Part shown: positions 54,482-63,686 of the stretch, piece after piece
Layout of the letters: the number at the start of each line of letters is the position of its first letter
Position numbering within the stretch: position 1 is the first letter of the stretch
Source of the DNA: Sphingobacteriales bacterium UTBCD1
Lineage (GTDB): Bacteria; Bacteroidota; Bacteroidia; Chitinophagales; Chitinophagaceae
NCBI GenBank assembly: GCA_002066995.1
Contig: MWTC01000038.1
Location: 27,407-91,406 of the forward strand
DNA length: 64,000 nucleotides
Direction of reading: 5' to 3'
Made by a program: the position numbers and the translations under genes
The notes under the pieces: generated by a model
Told to the model about the DNA's origin: nothing
What the model saw: the letters and a program-made list of their open reading frames with translations, nothing else
Databases searched by the model: none

Positions 54482-56088
54482 TGCTCCAAAACAACGCACA
54501 TTTAAAATCACTTATAGCCAGCCTCTGGCAAAACTTCTGGGAAGGCGGCATTGCCAACCCTTTAACGGCTATTGAGCAAATTACTTACCTCATTTTTATG
54601 AAACGTTTGGACGATTTGGAAGCCAAGCGGGAAAGGGATGCGGAATGGACAGGTGAAAAATATATTTCCCGATTTTCGGGCAAGTTTCAAATTCCGGGCA
54701 GCAACGAAAGTATTGATAAAAACGAATTGCGCTGGAGCGTGTTCAAACACAAGCCCGCAGACGAAATGCTGATGCATGTGCAAATGAAAGTGTTTCCGTT
54801 TTTGAAAGAACTGAACGGAGAAACTTCACCATTCACCAAACACATGGCCAATGCAGTGTTCATTATGCCCAAAGCCAGTTTGTTGGTTTCTGCCATCAAC
54901 ATTGTAGAAGAAATTTTCAAAGAGATTGAAAAAGATGCTACCGAAGGCGGACATGCTTTTCAGGACATACAGGGCGATGTGTATGAAATGCTGTTGAGTG
55001 AAATTGCTACTGCCGGAAAAAACGGACAGTTCCGCACTCCCCGGCACATTATTAAACTCATGGCTGAGTTGGTAGCTCCGCAATTGGGGCAACGCATTGC
55101 CGATCCTGCTTGCGGAACCGGTGGTTTCTTGTTGGGTGCGTATCAATACATACTCACCGATTTGGTAAGAAAGTCAGAAGGCTCTTCCTCTTCCCCCCTT
55201 GGGGGAAGCCGGATGGGGGTTGATGAAGACGGTTTTGAACGTGCCGCTATTAGTGCTGTGCTTACACAAAAAGTAAAAAATATTCTTGATAAGAGTTTTG
55301 TAGGGTATGATATTGACACCACCATGGTGCGTTTGGGTTTGATGAATATGATGATGCACGGCATTGACGAACCCAAAATTGACTACAAAGACACCCTGAG
55401 CAAAAGCTATAATGAAGACAGCCGGTTTGATATAGTGCTGGCCAACCCGCCATTTACGGGCAATATTGACAAAGGCGACATCAACGAAAGCCTGAAACTG
55501 CCCACCACCAAAACCGAACTGCTTTTTGTAGAACGTATTTTTAATATGTTGAAGATGGGCGGAACGGCTGCGGTGATTGTGCCGAGCGGTGTGATACAAA
55601 ACAGCGGAAAAGCATTTGAAGCCCTGCGCAAAATGCTGATAGAAAAAACCGAACTGAAAGCCGTGATTGCTATGCCAAGCGGCGTGTTTAAACCTTATGC
55701 AGGTGTAAGCACCGCCATTTTGCTTTTTACCAAAGGTGGCGAAACCAACCATGTATGGTTTTACGACATGCAGGCAGACGGCTATACACTGGATGATAAG
55801 CGAAATAAAATTGCCGAAAGCGACCTGCCCGATATTGTGCAACGCTACAAGGTCAGAGATGCCAAAAAAGACAATGACCGAAAGCTGAAATACTTTATGG
55901 TGCCTAAAAAGGAAATTGTAGAAAACAAATACGACCTGAACCTAAGCACCTACAAAGAAGAAGTGTATGAAGAAGTGGTGTATGAAAAACCGGAAGTGAT
56001 TTTTGGGAAGTTGGAAAATATGGAGCAGGAAATACAGAATGAATTGAAGGAATTAAAAAAGTTGATGAATCCCGAAGGGATGAAATGA
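54481..56088 (+). CDS. hsdM: Type I DNA methyltransferase M subunit
   Basis: A 535-aa HsdM adenine methyltransferase. SAM motif I is DPACGTGGF (208-216) and catalytic motif IV NPPF (322-325), preceded by the N-terminal helical domain (LWQNFWEGGIANPLTAIEQI). Residues about 233-244 (EGSSSSPLGGSRMG) come from a palindromic insertion at 55190-55208 and lie between motif I and the conserved DEDGF segment. The C-terminus (NPEGMK) is encoded by a CCCGAAGGG palindrome, so the natural end may have been altered. Works with HsdS. Confidence 0.94.
   Translation: MLQNNAHLKSLIASLWQNFWEGGIANPLTAIEQITYLIFMKRLDDLEAKRERDAEWTGEKYISRFSGKFQIPGSNESIDKNELRWSVFKHKPADEMLMHVQMKVFPFLKELNGETSPFTKHMANAVFIMPKASLLVSAINIVEEIFKEIEKDATEGGHAFQDIQGDVYEMLLSEIATAGKNGQFRTPRHIIKLMAELVAPQLGQRIADPACGTGGFLLGAYQYILTDLVRKSEGSSSSPLGGSRMGVDEDGFERAAISAVLTQKVKNILDKSFVGYDIDTTMVRLGLMNMMMHGIDEPKIDYKDTLSKSYNEDSRFDIVLANPPFTGNIDKGDINESLKLPTTKTELLFVERIFNMLKMGGTAAVIVPSGVIQNSGKAFEALRKMLIEKTELKAVIAMPSGVFKPYAGVSTAILLFTKGGETNHVWFYDMQADGYTLDDKRNKIAESDLPDIVQRYKVRDAKKDNDRKLKYFMVPKKEIVENKYDLNLSTYKEEVYEEVVYEKPEVIFGKLENMEQEIQNELKELKKLMNPEGMK
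55190..55208. repeat. CTTCCCCC-CTT-GGGGGAAG palindrome inside hsdM
   Basis: A hairpin-forming 19-bp sequence with 8-bp arms, in frame, encoding SSPLGGS. Others of its kind occur between genes in this phylum. Confidence 0.8.
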
Positions 56089-56130
56089 TTATAGAATATT
56101 TGAATACAAAAATAAAAACCCCGAAGGGGT
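56070..56130. repeat. CCCGAAGGG-type palindromes left of the transposase
   Basis: TCCCGAAGGGA at 56070-56080 (overlapping the hsdM end) and ACCCCGAAGGGGT at 56118-56130, just before the transposase ATG. Confidence 0.85.
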
Positions 56131-56138
56131 GATATCAA

Positions 56139-56600
56139 ATGGCAGGAACCTATTCACAATTATACATCCAGGTGGTTTTCGCGGTAAAAGGCAGGGAAAA
56201 CCTCATCGCTAAAGCATGGAAAGACGATTTGCATAGATACATATCAGGTATCATTACGAATAAAGAGCAAAAATCAATTATCGTAAATGGAATGCCAGAC
56301 CATATCCATGCCTTCATTGGCCTAAAACCATCCATGAAAATTTCGGACTTGGTCAGGGATATCAAAAACAATTCTTCAAATTTTATCAATGACAGAAAAT
56401 TGGTAAGAGGCAGGTTCTCATGGCAGGAGGGATATGGTGCGTTTTCTTACTCGCATTCTCATATTGAAAATGTATATAAGTATATTCTTAATCAGGAAGA
56501 ACATCATAAAAAACGGAGTTTTCGGGAGGAGTATCTGGAACTGTTGCAGAAGTTTGAAATTGAATACAACGAAAAATATTTATTTGAATGGATGGATTAA
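56139..56600 (+). CDS. IS200-like Y1 transposase
   Basis: A 153-aa single-strand transposase. HUH motif H55-I-H57 in NGMPDHIHAFIGL, catalytic tyrosine Y113 or Y115 in IENVYKYILNQEEHHKK, and WQEGYGAFSYSHSHI before it. The gene looks intact and is flanked by CCCCGAAGGGG hairpins on both sides (56118-56130, 56608-56620), which probably form the ends it recognises. No accessory tnpB or partner gene. It interrupts the usual hsdM-hsdS adjacency without breaking either gene. Confidence 0.92.
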   Translation: MAGTYSQLYIQVVFAVKGRENLIAKAWKDDLHRYISGIITNKEQKSIIVNGMPDHIHAFIGLKPSMKISDLVRDIKNNSSNFINDRKLVRGRFSWQEGYGAFSYSHSHIENVYKYILNQEEHHKKRSFREEYLELLQKFEIEYNEKYLFEWMD

Positions 56601-56607
56601 TCATGTC

Positions 56608-56673
56608 ACCCCTTCGGGGTTCGGCTTCTTATCGTTTAAGGCTTTGTTATAATAATTGCAACCCTTCGGGTTT
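56608..56673. repeat. CCCTTCGGG-type palindromes right of the transposase
   Basis: ACCCCTTCGGGGT at 56608-56620 and AACCCTTCGGGTTT at 56660-56673, immediately before hsdS. Confidence 0.85.
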
Positions 56674-56718
56674 GTTTGGCATTCAATAAGGTTTGAAAGA
56701 AATAAAAGAATTGATGTA

Positions 56719-57858
56719 ATGAAATTTGAAAAACTCAAAAATATTGTTGAAGTAAAGAAAGGAAAGAAGCCGTCCTTTGTAGAATATCCTGATGAAAATT
56801 CTATAAGAGTTCTACAAATTGATGATTTACGCAATGACTCTAACCCGAAATTCACAAATGATAAAACTGGTGTATTAGCAAAGGAAGATGATGTTCTTAT
56901 TGCTTGGGATGGTGCAAACGCTGGAACAATAGGTTATGGGAAGTTGGGATACATTGGAAGCACAATTGCTTTGTTACGAAAAAAACAACCCGACTTATAC
57001 TCAACAAATTTTATTGGAATATTCCTCCAATCACAATATCAATATTTACGAAGCAAAACAACGGGTGCTACAATTCCACACATTAGCAGAAAGGCATTAG
57101 ATGATTTGGAAGTTCCTGTGATAAGTGTAAACGACCAACTCCACATCGCCTCCATCCTCAGCAAAGCCGAAAACCTGATAGCCCAACGCAAAGAAAGCAT
57201 ACGCCTGCTGGATGAATTTTTGAAAAGCACTTTTTTGGAGATGTTTGGTGACCCGGTGAGAAATGAGAAGGGATGGGAAACATGCAACTTGAGTGAATTA
57301 GGAAGCTTAGACAGAGGTGTGAGTAAAGCCCGACCAAGAAACTCTCCTGAATTATTGGGTGGGAAATATCCTTTAATTCAAACTGGTGATGTAACGAATT
57401 CGGGAGTCTTTATTACTTCATTCAAGCAGACATACTCAGAGTTAGGCTTAAAACAAAGTAAACTTTGGCCAAAGGGTACAATGTTAATTACAATTGCTGC
57501 AAATATTGCCCAAACAAGTATTCTATCATTTGATGCTTGTTTCCCAGATAGTGTGGTTGGATTCGTAACTAATGAGAAGAGAGCACATGTTCTTTATGTA
57601 CATTTTCTTTTCAAATTTTTTCAAGCCTTATTGGAAAATAGAGCATCACAAACAGCACAAAAAAATATCAACCTTGAAATCTTACGAAACTTAAAAGTTC
57701 CTTGCCCGCCCATCACCCTACAAACCCAATTTGCCCTCATCGTAGAAAAAACAGAAGCCCTCAAAAGCCAATACCAACAAAGCTTGCAGGAGTTGGATAA
57801 TTTGTATGGCAGTTTGAGCCAAAAGGCGTTTAGGGGGGAGTTGCTGTCTGAACAGTGA
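56719..57858 (+). CDS. hsdS: Type I restriction specificity subunit
   Basis: A 379-aa HsdS with two target-recognition domains (about 1-145 and 195-330) separated by conserved helical spacers: DQLHIASILSKAENLIAQRK with SIRLLDEFLKSTFLEMFGDP, and at the C-terminus LQTQFALIVEKTEALKSQYQ. These spacers bind HsdM. The start ATG 56719 is chosen; the longer frame from 56656 runs through palindromic DNA. The specificity cannot be read from the sequence. Length is near the usual 380-450 aa. Confidence 0.92.
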   Translation: MKFEKLKNIVEVKKGKKPSFVEYPDENSIRVLQIDDLRNDSNPKFTNDKTGVLAKEDDVLIAWDGANAGTIGYGKLGYIGSTIALLRKKQPDLYSTNFIGIFLQSQYQYLRSKTTGATIPHISRKALDDLEVPVISVNDQLHIASILSKAENLIAQRKESIRLLDEFLKSTFLEMFGDPVRNEKGWETCNLSELGSLDRGVSKARPRNSPELLGGKYPLIQTGDVTNSGVFITSFKQTYSELGLKQSKLWPKGTMLITIAANIAQTSILSFDACFPDSVVGFVTNEKRAHVLYVHFLFKFFQALLENRASQTAQKNINLEILRNLKVPCPPITLQTQFALIVEKTEALKSQYQQSLQELDNLYGSLSQKAFRGELLSEQ

Positions 57859-57871
57859 TTTGTATGATTAA

Positions 57872-58300
57872 ATGATTACCATGATTAAAGAGCAATACAA
57901 ATATTCAGAACTGACTTCCAAAATAATTGGCTGCGCAATGACCGTTCATAAAACGTTGGGTAATGGCTTTCAGGAAGTAATTTATCAAAGGGCTTTGGAA
58001 ATAGAAATGCGGCTTGCCGGAATTGCATTCAGCCGGGAATTTGAAATGCCAATTTTTTATCGGAATGAGCAAATAGGAACCAGAAGAGTTGACTTTCTTG
58101 TGGAAGGTCTAATTTCTGTTGAGTTAAAAGCAATCACGAAATTGGAGGATGTTCATTTTGCACAAGCCATTAATTATTTAGAGGCATACAATCTTGAAAT
58201 TGGTTTACTAATTAATTTCGGTGAAGTGAGTTTAAATTTCAAGCGACTCACTAATAAAAAATTCAAATCACCTGAATCACAAAAATCAAATAAATCATAG
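57872..58300 (+). CDS. GxxExxY-family protein (PD-(D/E)XK-like)
   Basis: A 142-aa protein with the name-giving G32-FQ-E35-VI-Y38 motif (LGNGFQEVIYQRAL) and a nuclease-like D74 ... E84-L-K86 (RRVDFLVEGLISVELKA). The family is common in Bacteroidota and often near mobile or repeated DNA; no function is established. A second ATG three codons in is an equal start candidate. It lies 13 bp after hsdS. Confidence 0.85.
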   Translation: MITMIKEQYKYSELTSKIIGCAMTVHKTLGNGFQEVIYQRALEIEMRLAGIAFSREFEMPIFYRNEQIGTRRVDFLVEGLISVELKAITKLEDVHFAQAINYLEAYNLEIGLLINFGEVSLNFKRLTNKKFKSPESQKSNKS

Positions 58301-58308
58301 TTCAGACA

Positions 58309-59238
58309 ATGAGTATAAAATTATCACGCATATCAAAAATTAATCCTCGTGAAATTTGGAAACACGAGGCTATTGATTTTACCCAATGGTTAGCCAGAGA
58401 AGAAAACATCTCGGTGCTTTGCGAAGAATTGGAGTTGAATCTTGAAAATGTAAAACCCGAAGCATCGGCAGGCCGTTACAATGTTGATTTGGTAGCAGAT
58501 GATATTGATTCTAAAAGAAAGGTCATCATTGAAAACCAATTGGAATCAACTGACCACAAACACCTGGGCCAGTTGCTTACCTACGCGTCCGCATACGATG
58601 CCAGCATCATTATTTGGGTGGTTACCGATTACACCGAAGAACACCGGCAGGCCATAGACTGGTTTAACCGCCACATCAGCGAAAGTATCAGTTTTTTTCT
58701 TGTGCAGATTGAAGTGTATAAAATCGGTGATTCAGATGCTGCGCCAAAATTCAATATTATTTGCGAACCCAACAATTGGGGTAAAACAGTTAAGAGTTCA
58801 GAAGCAGGTAATACGGTAAGTGAATTAAAATTACTTCAAAAAGAATTTTGGGATGCTTTAAAAGAGTATGCAAACGAACATAAAACGACTGTTAACTTTG
58901 GAAGAACACCCAAGCCGCAGCATTGGTATAATATTTCATTCGGCACCAGCCGTTGCCATATAGCTTTAACTCTCAATACACAAAAGGGCTATGTAGGTTG
59001 TGAGATTTATATACGTAACGACAAGATGCTGTTTGATACCTTTTATAAAAATAAGGAAGCCATTGAAAGGGAAATTGGTGAACAATTGGAATGGATGGAA
59101 TTACCGGATGCCACCGCATCAAGAATTCTTTTGACGTATAATGGTAATCCGAAAGAAAGAATCCGCTGGGAGGAGTATTTCAAATGGTGCATAACTACCG
59201 TTGAGAAATTTTCTAAGGTTTTTAAGAAGTATGTATAA
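58309..59238 (+). CDS. DUF4268 protein with PD-(D/E)XK-like N-terminus
   Basis: A 309-aa protein. D60 in AGRYNVDLVADD and E75-N-Q77 in KVIIENQLESTDHKHLGQLL resemble the D...ExQ variant of the PD-(D/E)XK nuclease core. The C-terminal half (SISFFLVQIEVYKIGDSDAA, FGTSRCHIALTLNTQ, RIRWEEYFKWCITTVEKFSK) is the DUF4268 domain. Such genes are recurrent beside type I R-M systems. It is 8 bp after the GxxExxY gene. Nuclease activity is inferred, not shown. Confidence 0.85.
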   Translation: MSIKLSRISKINPREIWKHEAIDFTQWLAREENISVLCEELELNLENVKPEASAGRYNVDLVADDIDSKRKVIIENQLESTDHKHLGQLLTYASAYDASIIIWVVTDYTEEHRQAIDWFNRHISESISFFLVQIEVYKIGDSDAAPKFNIICEPNNWGKTVKSSEAGNTVSELKLLQKEFWDALKEYANEHKTTVNFGRTPKPQHWYNISFGTSRCHIALTLNTQKGYVGCEIYIRNDKMLFDTFYKNKEAIEREIGEQLEWMELPDATASRILLTYNGNPKERIRWEEYFKWCITTVEKFSKVFKKYV

Positions 59239-59785
59239 TAGAGAAAACTTTCCTTCAAATAACCACGATATAGGTGAAACATTTCAATGTAATCGGTACA
59301 AAAATAATTTCTACTTTTCCCACGCAGTCAAAATTGAAACCGTTTACGGTTCACGAGCACCAATTAAAAAAAAGCAGACTGTGAGTTAAAATAAAAAATA
59401 CGCAACCGCACAGTCCAACACGAACCATACTGTGTTCCGTAGTATTGACAATGGTTTGCAAGGACGGACGACAAGAACCACTGGCTATAACTAGCAGCTT
59501 GGCAATAGCACGGCGATGTGGTAAAATCAACGTTAGTGCTTCTATCAACATTAGTGTAAATTTTAAACTTTAGCATTTCAAATCTGCCACTTCGCCAGGC
59601 TGCCGGACGTTAGGTGTATTCTTCAGGTTATTGAATATTCCTGTTCCGGGAATGTACGGCGCCAGCGCTGATGACAAGATCCATGCTGCAATGAATAACT
59701 GATATCCTTAATTTGGAGTTACAGGTTGATTCGTAATATCCGTCTGTGAATCTGCTCAATCCCGGTTATATCTGAAAGAGTAAGT
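59239..59785. other. Gap with island right end and orphan dinB 3' end
   Basis: 547 bp without a gene. After about 370 bp of AT-rich DNA with no recognised feature comes the 95-bp repeat (59609-59703), then the short native region before the minus-strand decarboxylase stop at 59786. Confidence 0.7.
59609..59703 (+). repeat. Island-flanking 95-bp direct repeat, right (orphan dinB 3' end)
   Basis: Identical by eye to 50175-50269. It holds the last 31 codons and stop of dinB without the rest of the gene, marking the right edge of the R-M island. Confidence 0.97.
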
Positions 59786-61213
59786 TTATTTCACTCTTGC
59801 AAGACATCTTTCGATCATTTCCACAGCCCTGTCAATCGTTTCTTTTTTGGTGCGGAAAGAAAGGATTGCCATGCGGATCACAAAGCGGTCATTCACGATG
59901 GAAGAACTTAAGTACACATCTCCATCCGAATGGATCTCCTTCATCAGTTGCCTGTTTTTTTCATCTTCATCTTTTCCGAAAGGATACCAGAAATAACTTA
60001 CGGAAAGATCAGGCTCAGGGCCAAGATGAAAGCCCAGTTCACTGAGCTTTGTCCTGAAATATTTCACCAGCAGAAGTTTTTCCTCCAGGCAGGCAATGAA
60101 AGGCTCCTGCCCGTGGATCTGCAAGGGCAGCCACAGGCGCAGCCCCCTGAAGTGGCGGGTCAGTTCCGGGGAAAGATTGGCAGGGCTTTTTATCAACTCC
60201 TCTCCTGCCGCATCCTGCATGTAATGGGCAGTGTAATAATTCGACTTGAGCGCCGAATCTTTGTCTTTTATCAATACAGCGGCAAGGCCATAAGGAACGA
60301 ACATGCTCTTATGCGGATCCATGATCACTGAATCTGCCCTTTCAATTCCTTTGAATAAATTCTTTTTTGAAGTCAGAATAAAAAATCCGCCGTAAGCTGC
60401 ATCCACATGATACCATAACTTATATTTCTCTGCTATGTCTGCGATCGCATCCAGGTCATCAACAGCGCCGGTGTCCGTAGTTCCCGCAGTGCCGATCACC
60501 AGGAAAGGGTTCAGCCCGGATGCAATATCTTCTACGATCATTCTTTTCAGTTCAACCGTTTTCATGCGATGATGATCATCCAATGGAACATAACGCAACA
60601 CAATATCTTCAAGCCCGATAATGCGCAATGCCTTCTGGGCAGAGTGATGCACCTGTTCCGTGAGATAAACAACACTGCTTTTAATCTTTTCATTCTTTAT
60701 TCCGTGTTTATCTCTTGCTGCAGTGAATGCGATCAGTGCGGAGACCGATCCGCCTGAAGTCAGGTTACCAACTGAATCTCCAGGAAAATTAAATACTGAC
60801 TTCAGCCATTGGAGCACTTCATTCTCTATGGCTGCCGCCCCGGGTGATGCATAATAAACTCCTGCATAAGGATTGGTGATGGCCGCAATGAAATCTGCAA
60901 CAGCGGAAGTGAAAATGCCTCCGGCAGGGATATATCCCAGATGTTTTCCCGAAGCAGCATTGATACCCGTTCCGGTCACTTCTTTCCTGTACAGAGCCAG
61001 AAGTTCGCTTAGAGGTATTGGATGATCCATAATAGCAAGCGGGCCGGGCTTTCTTTCACTGAAAATATTCTGAGTATTTAATTCTGAAATATATTTTTCA
61101 GTGAAACCGGATAACTCACTGATCATTTCTTTTCTTTCATCAGCGGAAATATCCAGCCTGCTGCTGATCTTGCTGAGCTGATCAAGTTGTGAGATGATTT
61201 CTTCAGTATGCAC
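59786..61213 (-). CDS. PLP-dependent amino acid decarboxylase
   Basis: A 475-aa group II decarboxylase (aromatic-L-amino-acid/diaminobutyrate type). The PLP lysine is K302 in SVIMDPHKSMFVPYG, with the cofactor aspartate in YHVDAAYGGFF and the phosphate region GNLTSGGSVSALIAFTAARD. The substrate is not certain; the HKSMFVPYG form departs from the usual HKW. The start is GTG at 61213. Its 3' end abuts the R-M island. Confidence 0.88.
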   Translation of the reverse strand: MHTEEIISQLDQLSKISSRLDISADERKEMISELSGFTEKYISELNTQNIFSERKPGPLAIMDHPIPLSELLALYRKEVTGTGINAASGKHLGYIPAGGIFTSAVADFIAAITNPYAGVYYASPGAAAIENEVLQWLKSVFNFPGDSVGNLTSGGSVSALIAFTAARDKHGIKNEKIKSSVVYLTEQVHHSAQKALRIIGLEDIVLRYVPLDDHHRMKTVELKRMIVEDIASGLNPFLVIGTAGTTDTGAVDDLDAIADIAEKYKLWYHVDAAYGGFFILTSKKNLFKGIERADSVIMDPHKSMFVPYGLAAVLIKDKDSALKSNYYTAHYMQDAAGEELIKSPANLSPELTRHFRGLRLWLPLQIHGQEPFIACLEEKLLLVKYFRTKLSELGFHLGPEPDLSVSYFWYPFGKDEDEKNRQLMKEIHSDGDVYLSSSIVNDRFVIRMAILSFRTKKETIDRAVEMIERCLARVK

Positions 61214-61442
61214 AATGATTTGTTCTTTGGATATAAAATTAATTATTTTGAAAAGTGAAAGATAAATCCAAAAGCTATCGTTCCCCCATTACCAGGTAAA
61301 AATAATAATTCCCAGAAACAGCAAATACAAATTCAGAAATACGGTGCTAAAAAATGACAGGAGGAAAACATTTATCAATAAGGGTGTCTTATTTTTTATA
61401 CGACTGAAATTCCGGGAGTATAAACCGGAATCATAAATCCGG

Positions 61443-63395
61443 TCAGCCATGTCTTAGTTCCAGCTTTTTTCTCCGGTGGTTGCTGATATAATAGGCAATA
61501 ATAATTACGACTATCAATGCCGCCTGCGACAATAAGGTTTCCATTGTAGGGTAAATTCCTAACCAGTCTATCGGGAAGAAAGAGGACAGACCGGTAACGG
61601 CAATCCACCCGCTTTCCTGGATGGAATGAACTCCTTTGCCCATGAGAATTATCGCCAGCAAAACGATGAGCCAGGAAGAATACCGGAATAATTGCCTGAC
61701 AGGAATTTTCTTTGAATATTTTAAAAATAAATAGGCAATAATAGCAATGGCGGCAACGGCTGCAAGAACACCAAGCCCAATGGCAGATTGATTTTTTTCT
61801 GTGGCTTCAAGGCTAACTGCACGAAGGAAAAGGATAACTTCAAATGCTTCACGAAAAACTACTGCAAATGAAAACAAGGCAAGGCCAAACATCCGTTCTC
61901 CGTTGAGGTAACGTCCAACTTTCTCTTCAATGAATTTTTTCCATTGCCTGGCATAAGAATTATTATGAAGCCAGAAACCGGCATACAATAATATCACTAC
62001 GGCAATAAGTGAGATCAATCCTTCCATGATCTCCCTGTTTCTTCCTCCAAACTGAATGATGTAATCGGAAAGATACCAACCGGCAACACCGGATAAGGCG
62101 GCGGTGATCCAGCCTCCATGAATCCAGGGTAGCGCCTTCTTAATTCCGGAAGATCGAATTAATGCCAGCATAACCGCCAACACAAGAAAAGCTTCGATTC
62201 CTTCACGTAACATGATGGAGGCTGCCAATGTAAAAGTGATCCAATAATTCAATTGCTGGTCCTGCATAAGCTGATCCGCCCGGGCAATGAGGCCCAACGC
62301 TTTATTTGCCTCATCTTTCACGGCCTGTTCTCCTTTGTCTTTCTCAATAGCTTGCCTCACATTTAGCATCTGCTGTTCCAGTTCCGATACGAATGCCGGA
62401 TCAACAGTACGCAGCCTTGCCTCTACCGGCTCTATTCCTTCAAGATATGCTCTTAATGCATTGGTTCGTGCCAGCGACCTGTTACCACCGGAATAATTAG
62501 TGATTGCCTCTTCCAGGTTTTTAACGGCAATGGATAAACTGTTTTTAGTAATATCGCCTGCCGGCGACAGTAAACGCAATGCCTGCAAACCTGTGCCGGT
62601 ATCTTTAGTTTTTGTACTCAATAAATTCAGAAGGTCATTGTCCGAATGAGTGGCCACATCTTCTAATGAAACATCCGGGTAAATCCTGTTAAACGCTTTC
62701 CGCAGAGCCATGCTGTCTGCAGCTTCTTTTCCAAAACGTAATGACTTGATGAAAAATGCGAGATTCCATGCATCCCGGTCACTCAATTCAGAAAATCCTT
62801 TCATACCTGTTCCCTGCACTCCCAGTTTTATTGTGTTAAAAGCCTGGTAAGGCGAGATCTTACTCATCAGTTGGCTATCCAGGAAATTGGTCGGGTGCGG
62901 GTCAAGAGTGAGCGCCAGTTTTCCTTTACCATCTCCGGAGCTTCCATGGCAATCTAAACATTTTGCCGCATAAAGTACTTTACCCGCATTAAGGTCTGGC
63001 CAGTACCTGGGCGCAGTTGCTATTCCGGTTATTCCGATAATCACGGTTCTGATCTTGTTGGCAGCATCGCTGATATCTTCAGCAGGTCTTTTTTCATCAA
63101 TCATCTTCACCAGGCTTTGCAATTCATTGATCACCTCATTTTCTTTTCCTGCAAGGAAAGATCCTTCTTTTGTCAACTGGTAAGCCTGTAATGAAAATTC
63201 TTTTTGCTCCTTGTATTCCTGTTCGCTAATGACCTTTCCATTTTGTACAGCCTGCGCATAGTCCATAGATACATAACTGAGCAGGTGGATAACGGCCTGG
63301 ACGGTGTTATGATCAGCCTGTGAGAAAATCTTTGCAAAAGGAAAAATCCCAAAGAGGAACAACATAAGTATTGAAACGGTACGAGTTCTGAACAT
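61443..63395 (-). CDS. Cytochrome c-FTR1 fusion, iron permease family
   Basis: A 650-aa protein: signal peptide (1-25), periplasmic helical region, a class I cytochrome c domain with C146-LD-C149-H150 and the distal M near GTGMKGFS, then an FTR1 permease of about seven helices. Iron-binding motifs are REGIE (396-400) and REAFE (515-519), both needed for FTR1 transport. This layout suggests ferrous iron is oxidised through the heme domain and passed to the permease, as in other FTR1 systems; that is inference. Transcribed alone. Confidence 0.92.
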   Translation of the reverse strand: MFRTRTVSILMLFLFGIFPFAKIFSQADHNTVQAVIHLLSYVSMDYAQAVQNGKVISEQEYKEQKEFSLQAYQLTKEGSFLAGKENEVINELQSLVKMIDEKRPAEDISDAANKIRTVIIGITGIATAPRYWPDLNAGKVLYAAKCLDCHGSSGDGKGKLALTLDPHPTNFLDSQLMSKISPYQAFNTIKLGVQGTGMKGFSELSDRDAWNLAFFIKSLRFGKEAADSMALRKAFNRIYPDVSLEDVATHSDNDLLNLLSTKTKDTGTGLQALRLLSPAGDITKNSLSIAVKNLEEAITNYSGGNRSLARTNALRAYLEGIEPVEARLRTVDPAFVSELEQQMLNVRQAIEKDKGEQAVKDEANKALGLIARADQLMQDQQLNYWITFTLAASIMLREGIEAFLVLAVMLALIRSSGIKKALPWIHGGWITAALSGVAGWYLSDYIIQFGGRNREIMEGLISLIAVVILLYAGFWLHNNSYARQWKKFIEEKVGRYLNGERMFGLALFSFAVVFREAFEVILFLRAVSLEATEKNQSAIGLGVLAAVAAIAIIAYLFLKYSKKIPVRQLFRYSSWLIVLLAIILMGKGVHSIQESGWIAVTGLSSFFPIDWLGIYPTMETLLSQAALIVVIIIAYYISNHRRKKLELRHG

Positions 63396-63686
63396 TTTAT
63401 GTTTTTAACGGGAGGATAAAATTAAATCATCTTTTAATTTATTGCCTGGCGGAAAAATTTGATACTGAAATTCAGATTCAGCAACTAATACCGCACCGGC
63501 CCGCTTCTCATTTTTTCAGTTTCTGCTCAAAGTTTATAATGCACCTGCGGCTAATGCGAAGCGCTGGCTGCAAAAGAAATAAGTATCTGAAAACAAGTCT
63601 TTTGAATTGCGGAACTAAAATTTACGATAAGAGGAAAAGAAAAACCTGTTTTGCAGGAAAATGCTGTTACCCGGCCAATGGTTTTT

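Noticed and set aside
50270..59785. An integrase or recombinase to explain the 95-bp repeats
   Set aside because: All frames of the island were considered. Only the Y1 transposase is present, and nothing links that protein to the 95-bp repeats.
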